Shown: positions 28,053 to 37,170, counted from the first letter of the stretch. The stretch is 64,000 bases of DNA from Candidatus Melainabacteria bacterium (GCA_003153555.1 PLZS01000060.1:1-64000), one strand, 5' to 3'. Notes: generated by a model from the sequence alone, not told the origin. Translations and numbers: made by a program.

Positions 28053-29293
28053 GCAAACTGAAGATCGCCATGGTCACCACTTTTTTTCCGCCTCATAACT
28101 TTGGCGGCGATGGAGTGTTCGTTCAGCGGTTATCGAATGCGCTTGCTCGTCGGAATCACGAAGTTCACGTTATTCACGATAAGGATGCCTTTTCTCTGGG
28201 CAGTAAAGCTTTAGTCGCCAACACTAGCGAAGCTCACGACTCGACGGATCCAAGAGTGACGGTTCATTCTCTTGATGGTGGAGCTGCAGGAAAGCTAGAT
28301 TTGATTGCCACTCACCAGTTGGGACGGCCGGTGGCGAAGAGCGCCCAATTGAAGCATTTGTTGGATCAAAATTTCGATGTTATTCATTTTCACAACGTCT
28401 CGTTACTTGGCGGACCGGGAGTGCTCAGTTACGGCAAGGGTGTAAAGCTGTGCACGTTGCATGACCACTGGTTCGTTTGCGCAACTCATGTTTTATGGAG
28501 AAACGATGAAGAAGCCTGTACCAAGCGCACTTGTATGAGTTGTACTCTCGCTTCCCATCGACCACCGCAACTTTGGCGTTACACAGGCGCAGTGGAGCGT
28601 GCAGCTCGAAACGTTGATGCATTTTTGGCACCAAGTGAGTTTGCCCGTAGCAGTCATTTATCCAATGGCTTTCCTGCACCAATTCGCTGCTTGCCTCATT
28701 TTCTAGCTGACCCTGAAGAATCATGTTCAACTGAACAAGTGCATCAACGACCATTTTTTCTTTTCGTGGGACGGCTGGAAAAGATCAAGGGCGTTCAAGT
28801 GCTAGTTGAACAGTTCGCCCATTTTAAGGAAGCCGATTTGATCATAGTGGGCTCTGGCAACTATGAAGAGACTTTAAAATCCGCCGCATCAGGGCTAGAT
28901 CATGTCCACTTCCTTGGTCGAATGTCATCTGACCGATTGTCCGAATACTACCGACAGGCTGTAGCAGTCATTGTTCCGTCACTGTGCTATGAAACCTTCG
29001 GATTGGTACCACTGGAGGCATTTTCGACAGCGACACCAGTGATAGTGAATGATCTTGGAGCGCTGCCTGAAGTCGTCAAGGATGGTGGTGGGATCGTCTA
29101 TCGTTCTGATCAAGAGCTGGCGGCAGCCATGAAGAAGCTGCTCAACGACCGTCAATTGCGCAATGAAATTGGTCAGAAAGGATTAGCAAATTTCAGAGCC
29201 AACTACAGTGAAGATACACACATAGAGCGCTATCTCAATCTCATCAAAGAGTTGAAAGAGTGCCATTCGGAGGTTTCATGTCCGGTGAAATAG
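28049..29293 (+). CDS. Family 4 glycosyltransferase
   Basis: 414 residues, TTG start overlapping the previous stop by four bases. GT-B fold with MVTTFFPPHNFGGDGVFVQR at the N-terminus, FFLFVGRLEKIKGVQVLVE at the start of the donor domain, and YETFGLVPLEAFSTATPVI with the E(x7)E pair. A Cys-rich patch at about 138-168 (TLHDHWFVCATHV, CTKRTCMSCTL) is typical of a GT4 subgroup that may bind a metal there. Part of the surface-glycan series; acceptor unknown. Confidence 0.92.
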   Translation: MSKLKIAMVTTFFPPHNFGGDGVFVQRLSNALARRNHEVHVIHDKDAFSLGSKALVANTSEAHDSTDPRVTVHSLDGGAAGKLDLIATHQLGRPVAKSAQLKHLLDQNFDVIHFHNVSLLGGPGVLSYGKGVKLCTLHDHWFVCATHVLWRNDEEACTKRTCMSCTLASHRPPQLWRYTGAVERAARNVDAFLAPSEFARSSHLSNGFPAPIRCLPHFLADPEESCSTEQVHQRPFFLFVGRLEKIKGVQVLVEQFAHFKEADLIIVGSGNYEETLKSAASGLDHVHFLGRMSSDRLSEYYRQAVAVIVPSLCYETFGLVPLEAFSTATPVIVNDLGALPEVVKDGGGIVYRSDQELAAAMKKLLNDRQLRNEIGQKGLANFRANYSEDTHIERYLNLIKELKECHSEVSCPVK

Positions 29294-30321
29294 GCGTATG
29301 TCATATTGGCGCAGGGTCGATTGGAGCTTTGCGGGCTGCGGCAGTGGCAAAAACTCCAGGACTCAAGCTGGTCGTAATTTCTGACATACGTTTGGAGGCA
29401 GCCCAAGCGCTCGCCTCTAAGTTCGGCTGCGATGCCATTGCGGATTGGAAGAGCGCCGTCGCCAGACCAGACGTAGACATGGTGATCGTTTCAACGCCGC
29501 CAAGTTTGCATGCCGATATGGCGATTGCCGCTATAGAGCACGGCAAGCATGTTCTCTGTGAGAAACCGCTTGCGCACACGCTCGAAGACGCTGAAAGGAT
29601 GTGCGAAGCAGCGGAGAAAAAGGGCGTTTTACTAAAGACTGGTTTCAATCATCGCTACTTTGAGTCCATGGCATTCGCCAAGCAGCTGATTACTTCCGGG
29701 CGAATAGGTAAGGTTTTGACTGTTAATGCCTATGCTGGACATCCAGGTGGGAAGGAATTCGGACCAGCGTGGGTAACCGATGGTGCAGTGACGGGCGGCG
29801 GAAGTCTCGTTGATAACGGCATTCACATCATGGATTTGACACGCTTCTTTCTCGGTGATGTGGAGATGGGCAAGGGTTATGTCGCCAATCTTGTTTGGCC
29901 GTTTGAAAAAGCCGAAGACAATAGCTTCGCGCTTTTCAGCACCGCTGACGGTGCCAAGGCTTATGTCCATGCCAGTTGGACAGATCCTCGAGGTTATCTC
30001 TTTTCAATGGAAGTATTTGGTACTAAGGGGTACGTGATCGCCTCCTATCCGCCGATGATGGCTGAGTGGGGCGAAACTCCAGAAGCTGGAATCAGGGCGA
30101 AGCGCCATTGGAATGTTTTTCCGATGTTCCAGATCAAAGAGAGAGCTTTTAGTTGGCGATGGACAATCATCAATTCATTCATCAAAGAGATGACTGATTT
30201 TGCAGAAGGTATTCGAACTGGTAAACCAGTGGAGCCGACTGGTAGAGATGGATTGAGGACGATGCAAATGGCGCATGCGATTTACCGCTCATCCAAAGAA
30301 GGCAACGAGATCAAAGTGTGA
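29278..30321 (+). CDS. Gfo/Idh/MocA family oxidoreductase (3 of 3)
   Basis: 347 residues from ATG at 29278, preceded by GGAGG four bases upstream; a GTG at 29260 would add six residues. VCHIGAGSIGALRAAAV forms the NAD-binding loop, HVLCEKPLAHTLEDAERM carries the catalytic Lys, and GGGSLVDNGIHIMDL the active-site His. It overlaps the previous gene by 16 bases and shares one base with the next stop/start, so it is co-translated with them. With the two other copies it probably modifies one or more nucleotide sugars of this locus. Confidence 0.89.
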   Translation: MSGEIGVCHIGAGSIGALRAAAVAKTPGLKLVVISDIRLEAAQALASKFGCDAIADWKSAVARPDVDMVIVSTPPSLHADMAIAAIEHGKHVLCEKPLAHTLEDAERMCEAAEKKGVLLKTGFNHRYFESMAFAKQLITSGRIGKVLTVNAYAGHPGGKEFGPAWVTDGAVTGGGSLVDNGIHIMDLTRFFLGDVEMGKGYVANLVWPFEKAEDNSFALFSTADGAKAYVHASWTDPRGYLFSMEVFGTKGYVIASYPPMMAEWGETPEAGIRAKRHWNVFPMFQIKERAFSWRWTIINSFIKEMTDFAEGIRTGKPVEPTGRDGLRTMQMAHAIYRSSKEGNEIKV

Positions 30322-31103
30322 TGATACCAATTCTCACCTATCACTCAGTCGGGCGTCTAAATCCCGTTCTCGATACGCCAGTCGAGAAGTTTGAGCAACA
30401 GCTAAAGGCTTTTGCCGGGAGTGGATACAAAACCGTTACAGTATCCCAGCTGGTGCGCCTGATCAACGCTCAGAGCCCATTGCCAGATAAATCATTTGTC
30501 CTTACTTTTGATGACGGCTACCAGAGCTTCCATACCGATGCTTGGCCTCTGCTGAAGAAGTATGGTTTCAATGCTACGGTGTTTTTGATTACTGACTTTT
30601 GCGGAAAGGACAATCAATGGTTAGGTCAACCTGCGTCTGTCCCTAAAGCCGCTCTTTTGACGTGGGATGAAGTTGAGGAACTTGCCGAGCAAGGGTGTGA
30701 ATTTGGTGGTCATACTTTGACTCACAGACCGCTTTCGACATTGTCCGCGGATCAACTCCTGGACGAACTAGTTCAGTCCAAAGCAAAGATCATGGAAGTG
30801 ACGGGCCAGGATGCATCTATTTTTGCCTATCCTTATGGTGATACTAATGGTGATGCCGTTAAGGCGGTGCAACAACACTACGAAGGGGCGGTTTCGACGA
30901 ATTTGGGTATTTGTGGTTTGAATTCAGATAAATACTTGCTACCGAGGATTGATTCCTACTACCTCACTCAGGCTTGGATAGACAATTTGGATAAGCCATG
31001 GTTCCGTCCCTATCTCGGTTTTAGGCAAGCTCTTAGAAAAGTTCGTCGGGTATTTCAACCGGATTGGCGACCAGATGAGTACAGAGATGCCAGTAAAAAT
31101 TGA
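30321..31103 (+). CDS. Polysaccharide deacetylase (NodB/CE4 family)
   Basis: About 260 residues. The NodB domain has TFDDGYQS (the Asp-Asp pair near residues 64-65: catalytic base and metal ligand) and GGHTLTHRPL (the two His metal ligands, about 131 and 135), followed by FAYPYGDTNGDAV. CE4 enzymes remove N- or O-acetyl groups from polysaccharides or lipid-linked sugars. No signal peptide is visible, so it probably acts on a cytoplasmic substrate or precursor. ATG at 30321 overlaps the previous stop (TGATG); a GTG at 30318 directly before it is also possible. It overlaps the next gene by 29 bases. Confidence 0.9.
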   Translation: MIPILTYHSVGRLNPVLDTPVEKFEQQLKAFAGSGYKTVTVSQLVRLINAQSPLPDKSFVLTFDDGYQSFHTDAWPLLKKYGFNATVFLITDFCGKDNQWLGQPASVPKAALLTWDEVEELAEQGCEFGGHTLTHRPLSTLSADQLLDELVQSKAKIMEVTGQDASIFAYPYGDTNGDAVKAVQQHYEGAVSTNLGICGLNSDKYLLPRIDSYYLTQAWIDNLDKPWFRPYLGFRQALRKVRRVFQPDWRPDEYRDASKN

Positions 31104-32457
31104 AACTTTATTTTGCTGCCCACTATGCAAAGGCACCATTGCCTCAATTGAGAATGGTTTTGCCTGCAATACTTGCGAACGTGAATATCTCGTTGTCGCT
31201 GGCGTTTTTGATTTTCGAATTTGCCAAGACCCCTACATCGATATTCCTGCGGATCGGGCTAAAGCGCTGAGAATCGCGAATCACGCTGAGAATGCTACTT
31301 TCGCTGAGTTGGTCGCCTTTTATTACTCAATTACTCCGGAAGTGCCTGATGATTTAGCGCGACACTATCTCAATCACCATGTCGCCGGCACTAAAAGAGG
31401 TGAGGGAATTCTTGACCGAATGAGGTCGTATAAGCTCAGTCAGCAGGCCGAACCAGGCGTCACCTTACTTGATCTTGGTTGCGGCACTGGCGGGTTTCTG
31501 GCAGCGGCAAGCTCAAAGGGCGCAACTTGCGTAGGTGTTGATATAGCGTTGAGGTGGCTGGTAATCGCCCGTAGCCGGCTTCGACAGATGAAGTGTGAAG
31601 ATGTCACTTTAGTTTGCGCGTGTGCTGACCATTTGCCGTTCCTGAGTGACTCATTTGATCTGATAGTGGCGGAAAATTTGATTGAACATTGCCGTGATAC
31701 GAGTCGTGTTCTAGCTGAAATTAAAAGAATTCGCCGAAAGACCGGCGCTTTCATGGCGCGAACGATCAATCGATTCGCCATGGCTCCCGAGCCGCATGTA
31801 GGTGTTTGGGGGGTGGGCTTTCTTCCCAAGGCGCTGATGAATGGATATGTCAAGCTGGTGAAGGGCATTCCCTACGAGCACATTCACTTGCAGTCCTTTG
31901 GTAGTTTAGATCGGGCAATAAAACTAGTCGACGATCAACCACTTTTTACCAGGGTTCCATTGATCGCCGAGGCGGATTATGCGCACCATCCGCAGTGGAA
32001 GCAGTCGTTATTCAAAATCTACAATTTGATTATGAATACGCCAGGGCTTGGAAGCTTATTAGCGCGCATTGGACCGTACATTGATATTGCATCTAAGCCT
32101 GAATTGCATTTGGCATTTCGTGATCCGGCATTGGCAACTTCTCTCACGCAGACGCCCGGCGATTCGATACCGGGCAATCCAATTTCCAGAGATCCGATGT
32201 CCGGCAAGCCGACGTCCGGCAAGCCGACGTCTGGGATGTTCGAAGAGCCGATGTCCGTCAATCCGACGTCTGGGATGTTCGAAGAGCCGATGTCCGTCAA
32301 TCCGACGTCTGGGATGTCCGAAGAGCCGATGTCCGGCAATCCGACGTCTGGGACGTCCGAAGAGCCGAGATCTAGCAGTCCGGCGTCAAGCAATTTGATG
32401 GTTAGCGAACCGACATCCACAGATCCGTTGACAGGCAAGAATGCAATCCGTAACTAA
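31075..32457 (+). CDS. SAM-dependent methyltransferase with zinc-ribbon start and repeat tail
   Basis: 460 residues. The N-terminus resembles a Trm112-type zinc ribbon (CCPLC at 14-18 and CNTC at 31-34). The methyltransferase domain spans about 95-300 with motif I LLDLGCGTGG (131-140), VGVDIALRWL and a later VAENLIEHC. From about residue 355 the protein becomes a Pro/Ser/Thr/Gly tail of degenerate repeats, including four 13-residue units of the form EEPMSVNPTSGMF starting at residue 390. The tail is probably disordered and not part of catalysis. Start at 31075 overlaps the deacetylase gene by 29 bases; ATG at 31087 is an alternative. Confidence 0.86.
   Translation: MSTEMPVKIETLFCCPLCKGTIASIENGFACNTCEREYLVVAGVFDFRICQDPYIDIPADRAKALRIANHAENATFAELVAFYYSITPEVPDDLARHYLNHHVAGTKRGEGILDRMRSYKLSQQAEPGVTLLDLGCGTGGFLAAASSKGATCVGVDIALRWLVIARSRLRQMKCEDVTLVCACADHLPFLSDSFDLIVAENLIEHCRDTSRVLAEIKRIRRKTGAFMARTINRFAMAPEPHVGVWGVGFLPKALMNGYVKLVKGIPYEHIHLQSFGSLDRAIKLVDDQPLFTRVPLIAEADYAHHPQWKQSLFKIYNLIMNTPGLGSLLARIGPYIDIASKPELHLAFRDPALATSLTQTPGDSIPGNPISRDPMSGKPTSGKPTSGMFEEPMSVNPTSGMFEEPMSVNPTSGMSEEPMSGNPTSGTSEEPRSSSPASSNLMVSEPTSTDPLTGKNAIRN
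32242..32397 (+). repeat. Coding tandem repeat, four 39-bp units
   Basis: Units begin with GAAGAGCCG at 32242, 32281, 32320 and 32359, each 39 bp, decaying towards the end. Shorter related units (ACGTCCGGCAAGCCG type, 15 bp) precede them. The frame is kept, coding the 13-residue tail repeat of the methyltransferase. The same DNA is open in other frames, which creates spurious antisense reading frames. Confidence 0.88.
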
Positions 32458-33991
32458 CAACTCTGTTCAATCAAAAAAAATAGACCGAGTGGACAGGCGC
32501 TTTTCTTTTATGGCGTTGACTTTGGTCACTGTTCTACTGCTCGTCGGAGTATTCCGTCATGAAATGTGGCGTGACGAGCTGCAAGCGTGGTGCATCGCAA
32601 GAGATAGCGCTAATTTGATTGAGGTTCACCGGCATTTGCTCTATGAAGGTCATCCGATTTCCTGGTACTTGCCGCTATTTGTTTTTTCGAGATTTACAGA
32701 CGATCCGCTGGCGATGCAATTGTTCAATGTTGTGCTGATGGCCGCAACTAGTTTACTTGTTCTTGTCTATTCACCATTCAACAAATTGCAAAAGATTCTT
32801 TTTTGTTTGGGTTATTTCCCGTTGTTTGAGTATGGAATTATCAGCAGAAGTTATTCACTTGAACTTCTGGTTATTGTGGCGTTTTGCTCTTTGTTCAAGT
32901 TCAGAAACCAGCATCCGTGGTGGCTTTTCTCGACTCTGATCGTGCTTGCTTCAGTAAATGCTTATGGACTAATGATTGCATGTGCTTTCACTGCCACCTT
33001 AATTGTCCAATATTGGTTGAGTCGAAACGAAACTCCTTTTCCGAAGCGGGTCACCGCTATTGGCGCTGTATTAGTGATTTCGGCAGCTGCGCTCACGGTA
33101 GTTCAAATGACTGCGCCAGCAGATGGATATCATGGAGAAATGACGGCGATAAAAGAGAAGCAGCCAAAGAGGCTGTTTAAAGCCTTGCGGGCAATTCCGA
33201 TCGCGTATGCACCGATCCCGAATTTTGAGGCACGCGAATTCTGGAACACAGATATTATCTCCAAAATTGAGAATGAAGCGGCAATTTATATCATTGTTTT
33301 TGTCGTGTCGATGATGTGTGTTCTTCTGTTGTACACCAGACCAGCAGCCCTTTTTTTGTATGCCATAGGTACAGGAGGGCTTGTACTTTTCAGTTTTACA
33401 CACTTGTTGGGAGGACTTAGACAGCAGGGACATTTGTTTATCGTGTTGTTTTGCAGTCTATGGTTGGCGCATTACGCAACGAAGAGAGAAGTTGGCCCAA
33501 ATCTTGCCAAGTCTATATCTACTGATTCTGCACGCTCGCTCTTTCTCACCTTGATCCTTCTTTTGCAAGTGATTGCCGGTGGATATGCTTACTATCAAGA
33601 TCTTGTTCGACCTTTTTCATCTGCTAAGTTGGTAGCCCGATTCATTAAACAAAAGGGGCTCTCCGACATGTTGATCATCGGCAGTAATGATCATGAAATG
33701 GCTTCTGTATCGGGATATTTGGATAAGAAAATTTATTGTCCCGAGAGCAAAACTTACATTAGCTTCGTTGTTAACAACACCAGCCGCCACAATATTTTGT
33801 TCGAAGAGTTGGCGCGTGAAACAAAGCAGGTCATGGACGATCGTCACACCAATGACGCCTTGCTGATCCTCAACTATCCGTTAGGCGCTATTCCAAACGG
33901 TTTTCATGTCGAATGTTTGAATCAATTTGATCAGAGCATTCAAGCTGATGAAAAATTCTATCTTTATCGAATCATGCGGACTGCAAAATAA
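32441..33991 (+). CDS. GT-C-type multi-spanning membrane glycosyltransferase-like protein
   Basis: 516 residues with about ten hydrophobic helices up to about residue 385, then a soluble domain of about 130 residues. MWRDELQAWCIARD after the first helix places an Asp-Glu pair where GT-C enzymes keep catalytic acidic residues, and EGHPISWYLPLFVFSR matches the following loop of the PMT-like group. It may transfer a sugar from a polyprenyl carrier on the outer face of the membrane; a polymerase or ligase role is also possible. The start overlaps the methyltransferase gene by 17 bases. It closes the polysaccharide series. The closest named family is uncertain. Confidence 0.7.
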   Translation: MQSVTNNSVQSKKIDRVDRRFSFMALTLVTVLLLVGVFRHEMWRDELQAWCIARDSANLIEVHRHLLYEGHPISWYLPLFVFSRFTDDPLAMQLFNVVLMAATSLLVLVYSPFNKLQKILFCLGYFPLFEYGIISRSYSLELLVIVAFCSLFKFRNQHPWWLFSTLIVLASVNAYGLMIACAFTATLIVQYWLSRNETPFPKRVTAIGAVLVISAAALTVVQMTAPADGYHGEMTAIKEKQPKRLFKALRAIPIAYAPIPNFEAREFWNTDIISKIENEAAIYIIVFVVSMMCVLLLYTRPAALFLYAIGTGGLVLFSFTHLLGGLRQQGHLFIVLFCSLWLAHYATKREVGPNLAKSISTDSARSLFLTLILLLQVIAGGYAYYQDLVRPFSSAKLVARFIKQKGLSDMLIIGSNDHEMASVSGYLDKKIYCPESKTYISFVVNNTSRHNILFEELARETKQVMDDRHTNDALLILNYPLGAIPNGFHVECLNQFDQSIQADEKFYLYRIMRTAK

Positions 33992-34042
33992 ATGCTTGAA
34001 CGATGGATATTTATGCTCATCCAATTTTCGGCTGCGAATTGA

Positions 34043-34510
34043 ATGTTTGAACGAATCAAATCATTATTCGCACTCAAGCCAAACAGTTTTGACTGTTTTA
34101 CCAGCGAGGCGCTTGAAGTCGTCAATCTTGCCACAAATGAGGCTCGCTCTCTGCATCATAATTTCATTGGCACAGAACACATTTTGCTGGGCTTGATTGC
34201 AGCGTCTGACAGTACGGCTGCCCAGGCACTGATGTCACAAGGAGTTGAACTTGGCAGAGCGCGGCTCGAGGTTGCCAAAATTTGGGGAGTTGGTGGCGGC
34301 AAGATGGCTGAAAATCTGCCATTTACTCCCAGCGCAAAACGTTTGTTGGAGTCTGCCTTGGAGCAATCGAAAAGTTTGGGTTTGAGTTATGTGGGTACGG
34401 AACATCTATTGCTCGGATTAATTGAACCAGGTAGAGGCGTGGCAATGAAAGTTTTGAAAAATCTGGGGGTGACCAGAGAAGATCTTGCTGTCGCACTGCG
34501 TGGTTCTTGA
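34043..34510 (+). CDS. Free-standing Clp N-terminal (Clp R) domain protein
   Basis: 155 residues consisting almost only of the double Clp_N repeat found at the N-terminus of ClpC: FTSEALEVVNLATNEARSL and FIGTEHILLGLIA in the first repeat, FTPSAKRLLESALEQSKSLG and VGTEHLLLGLIEPG in the second. No AAA+ ATPase follows, so it is not an unfoldase. In ClpC this domain binds adaptors and substrates; a lone copy could compete for them or act as an adaptor (compare the ClpS/ClpT group in plants and cyanobacteria). It is followed after 70 bp by the HtrA-type protease on the same strand. No strong ribosome-binding site is visible before the ATG. Confidence 0.85.
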   Translation: MFERIKSLFALKPNSFDCFTSEALEVVNLATNEARSLHHNFIGTEHILLGLIAASDSTAAQALMSQGVELGRARLEVAKIWGVGGGKMAENLPFTPSAKRLLESALEQSKSLGLSYVGTEHLLLGLIEPGRGVAMKVLKNLGVTREDLAVALRGS

Positions 34511-34580
34511 TCTGATTTCAAAAGCAGGTCGCGCGGCACAATTCTGGTACCATTGGTTTGATCCCGACTGAGCATCGAAT

Positions 34581-35765
34581 ATGACTGAGACTTCGAATGG
34601 TATTCCGACAGGTACTCCTTCATCAACCTCTACTGTGAGTTCGACAAAGAAACCAGTACTAATTGGTATTGTAGTTGCCGTCGTACTTTCGGCAGTCTTC
34701 AACTTCGGTATTTGGTATGGCATGGGATTGCAACCAAATAAATCAGCAAACCCGGTCACTTCAAGCAGTGCCACTTCCACACAATCCCTCGGTTCAGTTG
34801 CCACGGTCGCCTCAGTGGCTGACCCTTACGTTGTCACGATCTACTTGAGTCCGACGGATGACAAGAAAAAGCAGCAACCCAATCTAAATCTTCCGATGTT
34901 TCAAAGGCAAGAGCCGCAGTCGCGATCGATCATGGAGCGAAGACCGATCGGTGCGGGCGTTATTATTCAGTCCGATGGTTATATCTTGACCAGCTCACAT
35001 GTTTTACGTCCCAACTATGATGTGAACGTGACGCTCAACGATAAGCGGAAATTTGATGCCAAGGTCATTGGAAAGGATCCTTTTATGGACCTGGCAGTGA
35101 TCAAAATTGATGCAAACGATTTGCCGGTGGCCAAATTTGGTGATAGCAATAAAATGCGCACTGGGGACTGGGCTATCGCCGTCGGAAGTCCTTTCGGCTT
35201 TGAACACAGTGTGACATTGGGCATTGTGAGCGGCATAGGCAGATCGCTCGATCAATTGAACAATAATATGGACATGATTCAAACCGATGCGGCCTTGAAC
35301 CCAGGCAATTCCGGCGGCCCGTTATTGAACGCAAAAGGTGAAGTGATCGGTATTAATACAGCGATTCGCAATCTAGCACAAAATATTTCTTTTGCTATTC
35401 CGGCTGATCATGCACAAGCTATCGCTGCCGATCTGAGGGCACATGGCAATATCGCTAGACCTTACTTAGGGCTCAATATGATGGATATCGACGCCCAAAC
35501 TTCCAAAGCGATGAATTATCCAGACGCTAACGGTGTTGTTGTGGCGTATGTGGTGCAAGACTCCCCGTGCGAAAAAGCCGGGCTATATCAACACGATTTG
35601 ATCGAAAAGGTCGACAATGTTCCGGTTAGTTCTACCATCGAAGTAAGAAAGATTGTTCAGATGCACAAGCCTGATGATGTGCTTGTCTTCTCCTTGATGC
35701 GCAAGGATGGGCATGAGATTCGGAAGGTAAAGCTGGGCACTTATCCGGAAAGTTTTTCCAATTAG
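34581..35765 (+). CDS. HtrA/Deg-type serine protease with PDZ domain
   Basis: 394 residues. One membrane anchor at about 24-48 (VLIGIVVAVVLSAVFNFGI) puts the rest in the periplasm. The trypsin-like domain has all triad residues: His140 (LTSSHVL), Asp170 (DPFMDLAVIKI) and Ser244 (NPGNSGGPLL). One PDZ domain follows at about 285-385 (ARPYLGLNM, SPCEKAGLYQHDLI). A Ser/Thr-rich spacer at 52-75 separates anchor and protease. The architecture matches single-PDZ DegS/HhoA-like enzymes that degrade or sense misfolded envelope proteins. A possible functional link with the Clp N-domain gene upstream rests only on position. Confidence 0.93.
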   Translation: MTETSNGIPTGTPSSTSTVSSTKKPVLIGIVVAVVLSAVFNFGIWYGMGLQPNKSANPVTSSSATSTQSLGSVATVASVADPYVVTIYLSPTDDKKKQQPNLNLPMFQRQEPQSRSIMERRPIGAGVIIQSDGYILTSSHVLRPNYDVNVTLNDKRKFDAKVIGKDPFMDLAVIKIDANDLPVAKFGDSNKMRTGDWAIAVGSPFGFEHSVTLGIVSGIGRSLDQLNNNMDMIQTDAALNPGNSGGPLLNAKGEVIGINTAIRNLAQNISFAIPADHAQAIAADLRAHGNIARPYLGLNMMDIDAQTSKAMNYPDANGVVVAYVVQDSPCEKAGLYQHDLIEKVDNVPVSSTIEVRKIVQMHKPDDVLVFSLMRKDGHEIRKVKLGTYPESFSN

Positions 35766-35771
35766 CATGTA

Positions 35772-36490
35772 TCAGTTCGCATTGGTGCTCGCTGCTGTTG
35801 GAATAGTGAACCAGAATGTGCTTCCCTCTGCTTCCTTGTTTCGTACACCGATTGTGCCACCATTCTGCTCAATGATTTGTTTGCAAATGGCCAAACCTAA
35901 TCCAGTGCCACCTTTGTGTCGCGGGTCTTCAGATTGAATTTGTTGAAAGCGTTGAAACAGCATGTTTTGCGATTGTTGTGGAATGCCGATACCGTGATCG
36001 GTGACGCGCACTTCCACAAGATCTTCTTTTTCTTCAAAGCTGATCGTGACTGTCGATGCTGCTTGTGAAAATTTGGCTGCACCACTACCGATACCGGCGC
36101 CGGGGCTGGTGCCGAATGCGAACGCGCCAGACACTCCAGGTCCAGCCGCGGCTAAGGCCAATCCGTCTGGGTACTCAACTGCCACTGTACCAACATATTT
36201 GATCGTGGCAGGTTGTCCAAGGCCAGGAACACCACCGATAAAAGGCACAGAACCGAGGTTGCACAACGGTCCGACGGTGACGTATTGCTGTATTACCACG
36301 AAGTTAATAATATCGTAAGCTTTCCCGCGTTAATTCCGCTTGACTTGGCTGGCGAAATATGCTTGCGTTCGCCTGTCTCTAATTTCAGGTCCGGCAAATT
36401 TTGGCAGTGGCAATACTTTGAATGAATGATCCAAATTGAGTCTACAAGCCATGATGTTGTTAACCAGCCGATCAATCACTTAAAGAGTGG
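35772..36490 (-). pseudogene. Decayed sensor histidine kinase (ATPase end intact, dimerisation part frameshifted)
   Basis: The open frame 35772-36299 (175 residues) ends with a good HATPase_c half: VTDHGIGIP (G1 box), LFQRFQQIQSED (F box) and GGTGLGLAICKQII (G2 box). Just before, GAAKFSQAASTVTI looks like a damaged N box, with Gly where Asn should be. Upstream, the DNA still codes histidine-kinase-like pieces in two other frames: VIDRLVNNIM at about 36490-36435, and LPDLKLETGERKHISP at about 36395-36345, resembling the DRLVNDLLDLxKLExGKxxLxP stretch of a HisKA domain. Stops separate them. About 75 glycine-rich residues between the pieces match nothing recognised. This is read as a truncated, frameshifted kinase; a translated C-terminal fragment cannot be excluded. 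Confidence 0.7.
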
Positions 36491-36584
36491 TGGCATCTGT
36501 GGTGCCGTTCAGGAAGTATATACTCGCATTTGAGTCTGGTTGTCGTAAGATGTATGTTCATCTTATAGGTGTGGCATTCTGAAA

Positions 36585-37055
36585 TTGAATCTATCGTACT
36601 GTGCCTTTGCTGCTCTCACAGCCTTCACTTGGATGCTTATGGCATTTTATCCGCCATGGATAGTCGTAGAAGATACTTCAACCGGGGTAACGACTTACAG
36701 CACTAAGTTTTACGGTTACGCCTCGATATGGGAGCCGCCTAATGCTGAATCCCTTAGAGGCGCTACGGTTGAGGTCGATATCGCTCGGTTACTTCTGCAA
36801 GATTTGGGAGCTTTAATTCCAATAGCTGTTCTTTGGTTCCTTTCTTCATCCTTTCGAAAGGAGATGGAAAGAGCCGAGGCGCAAGAGAATGAGTACCACG
36901 GACCGCAAGCCAATCAAAGTCTAAGCCGTCCTTTGAGGATTGTACTGTGCGCAGTCTCTTTGGGTTGCATTGGAACATCTGTCTTCCTGCTGAAAGACAA
37001 TGTTCATCTTGCCAGGCTGAAGCCGTCAGTTGTTCAACCCAATTCAACCAAGTAG
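36585..37055 (+). CDS. Small membrane protein of unknown function
   Basis: 156 residues with hydrophobic segments at about 5-24 (CAFAALTAFTWMLMAFYPPW), 70-88 (LGALIPIAVLWFLSSSF) and 117-136. A Glu-rich charged loop lies between the second and third. The start is uncertain: the frame opens with TTG at 36585 and no clear ribosome-binding site is seen. It has no recognised family. It lies alone between the decayed kinase and a palindromic repeat. Confidence 0.5.
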   Translation: MNLSYCAFAALTAFTWMLMAFYPPWIVVEDTSTGVTTYSTKFYGYASIWEPPNAESLRGATVEVDIARLLLQDLGALIPIAVLWFLSSSFRKEMERAEAQENEYHGPQANQSLSRPLRIVLCAVSLGCIGTSVFLLKDNVHLARLKPSVVQPNSTK

Positions 37056-37083
37056 CTCCGAATTTGATCACGAGTTCGGTCGA

Positions 37084-37142
37084 GATCCCTGGGGCTGGAC
37101 TTAAACCGATATCGGTTTAGATTCCTGGGTGGGACTCAAACC
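37084..37142. repeat. Palindromic intergenic repeat with partial second unit
   Basis: Contains the perfect 18-bp palindrome TAAACCGATATCGGTTTA at 37102-37119. The flank GATCCCTGGGGCTGGACTT (from 37084) is repeated in changed form from 37120 (GATTCCTGGGTGGGACTC, then AAACC), an offset of 36 bp like the 37-39 bp spacing of the array at 51088-51230. It lies between the converging ends of the small membrane protein and the large TPR gene. Confidence 0.85.
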
Positions 37143-37170
37143 TATGTTATTGAAGGCATTTCGGGCTAGT

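Noticed and set aside
32019-32438. Antisense reading frame of 139 codons with regular GLPDIGSS-type repeats
   Set aside because: It is the reverse reading of the tandem-repeat tail of the methyltransferase; the repeat keeps all frames open. The sense frame belongs to a well-supported gene.
34510-34580. Sigma-54-type promoter upstream of the HtrA gene (GGCAC element)
   Set aside because: The matching TTGC element at the required distance is missing.
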